In this document: positions 60,613 through 64,000 of the stretch, in pieces
How the letters are laid out: every line of letters begins with the position of its first letter
Position numbering within the stretch: position 1 is the stretch's first letter
Program-made: the position numbers and the translations under genes
Assembly (NCBI RefSeq): GCF_018390575.1
Contig: NZ_JAHBCJ010000006.1
Coordinates: forward strand, 1-64,000
DNA length: 64,000 bases
Source of the DNA: Bhargavaea massiliensis
GTDB taxonomy: Bacteria > Bacillota > Bacilli > Bacillales_A > Planococcaceae
Direction: 5' to 3'
The notes under the pieces: generated by a model
Databases searched by the model: none
What the model was told of the DNA's origin: nothing
Seen by the model: the letters and a program-made list of their open reading frames with translations, nothing else

Positions 60613-61116
60613 TTACCGGTTGCGGAATGACCGGATCATAAAAATAATCATTGGAGCAAACATGAGCACCAGGAAAACCGGAAGAAATCCGATTCCGAGT
60701 GAAATTTCTTCGCCGGTTGCCACTTGAGTTATCTGGTAGCTCAGATAAACGAAGACCAGCACGACCAGGTTCTTGAGGACATTTAGCATCATTCTGGAAT
60801 TGCGGTACTGAAACTCGATGTTATGTTCATTCAATTCTACCATGTAATTATGCTTTTCCGGGTATTTCTCAAGGAGCGTCATCCCGATCCAGAGCAGGCC
60901 CGCGATGATGGGCAGCATCACAAGTTCCCATTTGGATCCCCAGCGGTTGACTTCACCTGCCCCATTGAAATGGGCCGGAATTTCTGCCGGCAAAATCCCC
61001 CAGGCAGACACCAGATAAGCGACGATCCAAACAAATGCGCCTATCGCGGCTCCGTCCATCATGCGTTCAAATAGGGTTTTCGGAATGTCCATCTTCGGAC
61101 GGTCATAGGTCTTCAC
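60613..61116 (-). CDS. DUF1648 membrane protein
   Basis: 167 residues from GTG 61116, eight bases past AGGGG; a GTG three codons earlier is the alternative. The DUF1648 core is LPAEIPAHFNGAGEVNRWGSKWELVMLPIIAGLLWIGM (about 45-83), the P-H-[FY]-N-x-x-G-x-x-D/N-R-W/Y-G signature. Three to four helices are expected. Other family members include B. subtilis SdpI, an immunity protein to a peptide toxin. No toxin gene is evident here. It begins the three-gene run DUF1648, zinc-ribbon, M50. Confidence 0.88.
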   Translation of the reverse strand: MKTYDRPKMDIPKTLFERMMDGAAIGAFVWIVAYLVSAWGILPAEIPAHFNGAGEVNRWGSKWELVMLPIIAGLLWIGMTLLEKYPEKHNYMVELNEHNIEFQYRNSRMMLNVLKNLVVLVFVYLSYQITQVATGEEISLGIGFLPVFLVLMFAPMIIFMIRSFRNR

Positions 61117-61206
61117 GCTTATCACCCCTGCTTTTATTTACGGTCGACATCCCCTTACGGTTTCAAGTTTTTCATGGCCGGTCTGACGGAAGTTTCGGAT
61201 CCTTTG

Positions 61207-61230
61207 TATACAGCCGTGAAAACGGGTATA
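61207..61230 (+). promoter_or_regulatory. Possible sigma B-type promoter of the glycosyltransferase gene
   Basis: GTATAC (61207-61212), 12 bases, GGGTAT (61225-61230). The -10 is perfect for the sigma B consensus GTTTAA/GGGTAT, and the -35 matches 4 of 6. The start codon is 36 bp downstream. Confidence 0.35.
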
Positions 61231-61265
61231 GGACAGTAACCATGTAACCGGAAGGAGGCACGAAC

Positions 61266-62009
61266 ATGAATCAGGCAATCATCATTCCCGCTTATAATCC
61301 GGATCGCGGCCTGCCGGGCTATATCCGGCAGCTCAGACAACAAGGAGATTTCCTGATCATTGTGGTTGACGACGGAAGCGCACTTTATTCGAAACCGGTC
61401 TTTGAATCGATTCGCAGCATGGAAGGTTGCACCGTACTTATACACGAACGGAATCTGGGCAAGGGAGCCGCACTGAAAACAGCGTTCAGGCATGTTCTTG
61501 AGGAATGTGAAGAAGTCGCCCAGGTCGTGACTGCCGATGCCGACGGGCAGCATGCCGTCGAAGATGTGATTAAAGTTGCCAGGGAAACAGCCGGGTCGAT
61601 CCGGGGTCTGGTTTTCGGGGTCAGGGACTTTGTCCACCCCGACATCCCTTCCAGAAGCCTGATTGGAAACAGGCTGACCTCCCGGCTGTTCCGGCTATTA
61701 TTCGGCAGGCGGCTGCAAGATACCCAGACGGGCTTGAGGGGAATCCCGCGCAGAGAGCTCAGATGGCTCATGACGATCCGTGGAGACCGGTATGATTTTG
61801 AAATGAACACGCTGATCCACGCGGTACGGGAAGAGGTGGACATCCGTGAAGTGGACATCCGGACCATCTACCTGGATCACAATGCCAGTTCCCACTACCG
61901 CCCTGTCCTTGATTCATTCCGGATCTTCAGGAAAATCATTACGGGCTACTTTAGTGGAAGTTCACTCTATGAAAATCCATCAACACGGAAAGTTGCCGAG
62001 GACACCTGA
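61266..62009 (+). CDS. Family 2 glycosyltransferase (dolichyl-phosphate mannose synthase-like)
   Basis: 247 residues, ATG after AAGGAGG. GT-A fold: IIIPAYNPDRGLPGYI, VVDDGS, DADGQH (DxD-type metal site) and the acceptor loop RRLQDTQTGLRGIPRREL. There is no membrane helix at the C-terminus, so it resembles cytosolic DPM1-like enzymes that load sugars onto a lipid phosphate. The substrate is unknown. Divergent from the DUF1648 gene. Confidence 0.9.
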   Translation: MNQAIIIPAYNPDRGLPGYIRQLRQQGDFLIIVVDDGSALYSKPVFESIRSMEGCTVLIHERNLGKGAALKTAFRHVLEECEEVAQVVTADADGQHAVEDVIKVARETAGSIRGLVFGVRDFVHPDIPSRSLIGNRLTSRLFRLLFGRRLQDTQTGLRGIPRRELRWLMTIRGDRYDFEMNTLIHAVREEVDIREVDIRTIYLDHNASSHYRPVLDSFRIFRKIITGYFSGSSLYENPSTRKVAEDT

Positions 62010-62017
62010 AAGCCGGA

Positions 62018-62050
62018 AAAGCCTGACCGACAATTCGGCAGGCTTTTTTG
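62018..62050 (+). terminator. Terminator of the glycosyltransferase gene
   Basis: AGCCTG-CCGA, loop, TCGG-CAGGCT followed by six T. Confidence 0.85.
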
Positions 62051-62076
62051 TATCAAGTGTGGAGATGCAACGCACA

Positions 62077-62120
62077 TACACAAAAGAGGCCTCGCGGCTG
62101 CTTGCCGTGGGCGTCTTTTG
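62077..62120 (-). terminator. Imperfect terminator-like hairpin past the lipoprotein gene
   Basis: AAAAGACGCC-CGGC, loop, GCCG-GGCCTCTTTT with mismatches, ending in TTTTG on the minus strand. Confidence 0.5.
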
Positions 62121-62178
62121 CAGAGGAACATATTCTATACTCTCTATTTACCCGAATATCCACCCGGGAAACCTTGCA

Positions 62179-62928
62179 TCAGTGAGTGGTCGTCCCGCTC
62201 ATCTCGTCCAGTACTTCCCCAGGGATATCGATACCCTCCACCTTGTTGATCCGGTGGTAATTCAGCTGATAACTGATAGTTTCGGTCTGTCCCTTTTCCG
62301 AACCCGTAACGGTATAGTAAAAATCTTTCATCATCGAAGTATTGCCGTCCAGACGGACCTCAAGCCGGCTGCTTGCCTTTTCCGGCCGGATCGACCGGAA
62401 TGAGATGGACAGTGTCTTCTTAAATGCTTCAAACACCTTTTGGCTGTCTCCTTCATAGACAAGACGATCCTCTGCATGATCGGTCCCCAATTCCCCTTCC
62501 ACTTCACGCAGCAGCTGTACAATGTCCATATAGCTGACCGAAGGCAGATCATCAGCAGTGATATCTTCAGTACTCCTGTTTGTCCATCCATCCCCCAGAT
62601 TGATCACAAGCCGTTCCCCGGCCTGATAGTATTCAAGTGAGGATGTATTCGTCCGAGAAACCACTTCGGGCATCCTCTCATAGACAGCGTGCAACTCCGG
62701 CATATCGAAGTCTGCCACTTTGACCTTTCCCGAGGTCGCTTCCTGCTTCCCGTCCGCGGTTTCTGCCTTGATCTCAACAGCCAGCTCATAGGAGTCCACT
62801 TCCGAGATGGTACCAAGAAGCTCGCCCATCAGCTCCTCTCCGGCTTCGCCTCCATTTTCTTGATCAGCTTCTCCTCCGCACCCAGGCAGGAAGAGGATGA
62901 ACATCAGCAGCCACCATTGTTTTTTCAT
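62179..62928 (-). CDS. Lipoprotein (DUF6612-like)
   Basis: 249 residues from ATG 62928 (six bases past AGGAGGG). Lipoprotein signal MKKQWWLLMFILFLPGCGG with the lipobox LPGC, so Cys17 is lipidated. A Glu/Gly linker leads into a beta-rich domain (about 40-249: SYELAVEIKAET, ATSGKVKVADFDMPELHAVYERMP, LEYYQAGERLVINLGDGWTNRS) like DUF6612/LolA-like Bacillus lipoproteins. The fold is LppX/LolA-like, suggesting lipid handling, but function is unknown. Confidence 0.85.
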   Translation of the reverse strand: MKKQWWLLMFILFLPGCGGEADQENGGEAGEELMGELLGTISEVDSYELAVEIKAETADGKQEATSGKVKVADFDMPELHAVYERMPEVVSRTNTSSLEYYQAGERLVINLGDGWTNRSTEDITADDLPSVSYMDIVQLLREVEGELGTDHAEDRLVYEGDSQKVFEAFKKTLSISFRSIRPEKASSRLEVRLDGNTSMMKDFYYTVTGSEKGQTETISYQLNYHRINKVEGIDIPGEVLDEMSGTTTH

Positions 62929-62969
62929 CTGCATCCCTCCTGCTGTCCGCTCTTACTTTACCCCCACGA

Positions 62970-63004
62970 CAAAAAAGGAACCTGCACGTCAGCAGATTCC
63001 TTGT
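62970..63004 (-). terminator. Terminator after the DUF1801 gene
   Basis: AAGGAATCTGC, loop, GCAGGTTCCTT then T6 on the minus strand. Confidence 0.85.
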
Positions 63005-63006
63005 CT

Positions 63007-63435
63007 TTATTCGATGCCATCGGGATATGTCTTCTCTAGAAAACCGATCGAGCTCCGGATGATCTCCTTCAGGACATTCTGGTCGATGTCATCGAGTTTG
63101 TTGACATACACACACGCTTTGCCGGACGTATGCTTTCCCAATCGCGAAAGCTGTTCTTCCCGTTCCGCATTGTCGACTGTCACATAAAGGCTGATTTTCG
63201 CCTTTCTCGGGGAAAACCCGACAAGCGGCGCGTCACCCTCATGGCCCGTAGCATATCGATAGTGATATTTTCCGAATCCGATGATGCTGGGACCCCACAT
63301 CACTGCTTCCCTGCCGGTCGTCTCTGCAAATAAATCGAGGAGGCGATAGGCATCCTCTTTCTTCCGCGGATGTTCGATCTGCTCGATGAATTCGATGACA
63401 CTGCTGTCGGTCGGTTTCGTTTTCTGCTCATACAT
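63007..63435 (-). CDS. DUF1801 (YdhG-like) protein
   Basis: 142 residues from ATG 63435, after GGAGGAG. DUF1801 features: DSSVIEFIEQIEHPRKKEDAYRLLDLFAETTGREAVMWGPSIIGFGKYHYRYATG, then KAKISLYV and the C-terminal CVYVNKLDDIDQNVLKEII. The family relates to iron-sulfur frataxin-like YdhG of B. subtilis (Fra), but this protein belongs to the broader DUF1801 group, so a frataxin role is not claimed. It starts 19 bp after the metA stop. Confidence 0.88.
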   Translation of the reverse strand: MYEQKTKPTDSSVIEFIEQIEHPRKKEDAYRLLDLFAETTGREAVMWGPSIIGFGKYHYRYATGHEGDAPLVGFSPRKAKISLYVTVDNAEREEQLSRLGKHTSGKACVYVNKLDDIDQNVLKEIIRSSIGFLEKTYPDGIE

Positions 63436-63454
63436 TCGGACTTCTCCTCCCCGG

Positions 63455-64000
63455 TCATTCCCAGACGTATGGCGTTTCCTGGTACACATAATAATTTAGC
63501 CAGTTCGAGAACAGCAGGAACGTATGGGAGCGCCACGTATTGAGCGGGATGTTCTCCGGGTCGTCGTCCGGGAAGTAATGCTCGGGGATGGCTGTGCCCA
63601 GGCCCTTATCCTGATCCCGCCGGTATTCGATCGCAAGCGTATCCGCATCGTACTCCAGGTGTCCGGTGATCATGATGTGCCTTTCATCTTTCGATACGAT
63701 GATGAATGCACCCGCCTCGTCCGATTCGGATAACAGCTGAAGCTTCGGATGATTCCGGATTTCTTCCGAATCCACCTCGGTATAGCGTGAATGGGGCGCG
63801 ACGAACAGGTCATTGAATCCGCGTGCCAGCCGGACAGTCGGGTCCGAAATGGTATGCCTGTATACCCCGAAGCACTTTTGGGGAAGCGGCCGCTTTCCGA
63901 TTCCATAGAAATGGTAGAGCGCGGCCTGTGCGCCCCAGCAGATGTTCAGGAGTGAGGTGACATTTTGGTCCGACCATTCAAAGATTTCCGCCAGTTCGCT
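63455..64000 (-). CDS. metA: Homoserine O-acyltransferase MetA, 3' part (start lies beyond the window)
   Basis: The last 181 residues are present and the frame is open to the window edge. The catalytic Cys is in [18 protein letters not shown], followed by [25 protein letters not shown], and the catalytic His/Glu region [25 protein letters not shown]. It acylates homoserine in the first step of methionine synthesis; Bacillus-type MetA proteins usually use acetyl-CoA, but acceptor specificity depends on residues I cannot assess. Full length is about 300. It is probably followed by the DUF1801 gene in one transcript. Confidence 0.95.
   Translation of the reverse strand, partial: SELAEIFEWSDQNVTSLLNICWGAQAALYHFYGIGKRPLPQKCFGVYRHTISDPTVRLARGFNDLFVAPHSRYTEVDSEEIRNHPKLQLLSESDEAGAFIIVSKDERHIMITGHLEYDADTLAIEYRRDQDKGLGTAIPEHYFPDDDPENIPLNTWRSHTFLLFSNWLNYYVYQETPYVWE

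Noticed and set aside
1-64000. CRISPR arrays, tRNA, rRNA or prophage
   Set aside because: No regularly spaced repeats, no cloverleaf-like or rRNA segments, and no phage structural or integrase genes were seen on either strand.

Overview
The window looks like a chromosomal segment from a moderately GC-rich, endospore-forming member of the Bacillales, most likely Planococcaceae (Bhargavaea, Sporosarcina or a relative). This rests on gene content, not on a database search: a small acid-soluble spore protein (SspI), a phenylalanine T-box in front of pheST, a complete des-desK-desR cold-shock module with the B. subtilis signalling residues at identical positions (His188, Asp54), YocH-type LysM/3D and RsbR-type proteins, and AGGAGG-type ribosome binding sites with frequent GTG and TTG starts. 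I see no rRNA, tRNA, CRISPR array or prophage.

Layout. 1-71 is the end of an IS1182-type element that runs off the left edge. 182-4757 (minus) holds a TrmH-type rRNA methyltransferase, a Phe T-box and pheS-pheT. 4859-9203 holds sspI, argF under a double ARG box, an M42 aminopeptidase, a membrane protein and a WrbA flavoprotein. 9355-20571 holds an MFS transporter, a LysM/3D cell-wall enzyme, a PAS sensor kinase, an SRAP/HMCES protein, a DUF368 (PopT-type) protein, the tRNA hydroxylase TrhO, ferredoxin-NADP reductase coupled to a small protein, an RsbR paralogue and an M3 oligopeptidase. 20774-28833 is transport and catabolism: a DUF47-Pit phosphate system, a TAXI-TRAP transporter, a CoA-transferase and a threonine/serine dehydratase.

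28988-31883 is des-desKR. 32014-38968 holds DUF421, an operon of a small CC-tailed protein, an ArsA-type ATPase and an MDR oxidoreductase, then CstA, an SRPBCC protein, ExoA and YebC. 39124-43047 holds selD-mnmH (selenouridine pathway) and a FetAB-type exporter. 43209-47717 holds UspA, a 33-residue membrane peptide, a DUF4440 protein, a carbonic-anhydrase-like protein, a decayed 999-bp IS1182 element that duplicated a transcription terminator, and a MarR-MFS efflux operon with its operator. 47833-56546 holds proBA, a TetR gene with a paired SMR exporter and two matching operators, DUF2243-CtaG, an aldo/keto reductase, MATE and luxS. 56679-64000 holds pabA with a pabB-pabC fusion, an M50 protease/zinc-ribbon/DUF1648 cluster, a glycosyltransferase, a lipoprotein, DUF1801 and the 3' part of metA.

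Most of the window is ordinary core genome. The points most worth a second look are the two IS1182-type ends that both abut intrinsic terminators, the GC-rich palindromic repeat inside the IS remnant, the CC-tail/ArsA/MDR operon, the selenouridine-only pair selD-mnmH, the twin TetR palindromes around a TetR-SMR cassette, and the M50/zinc-ribbon membrane cluster. I did not find a clearly new defence or mobile system.
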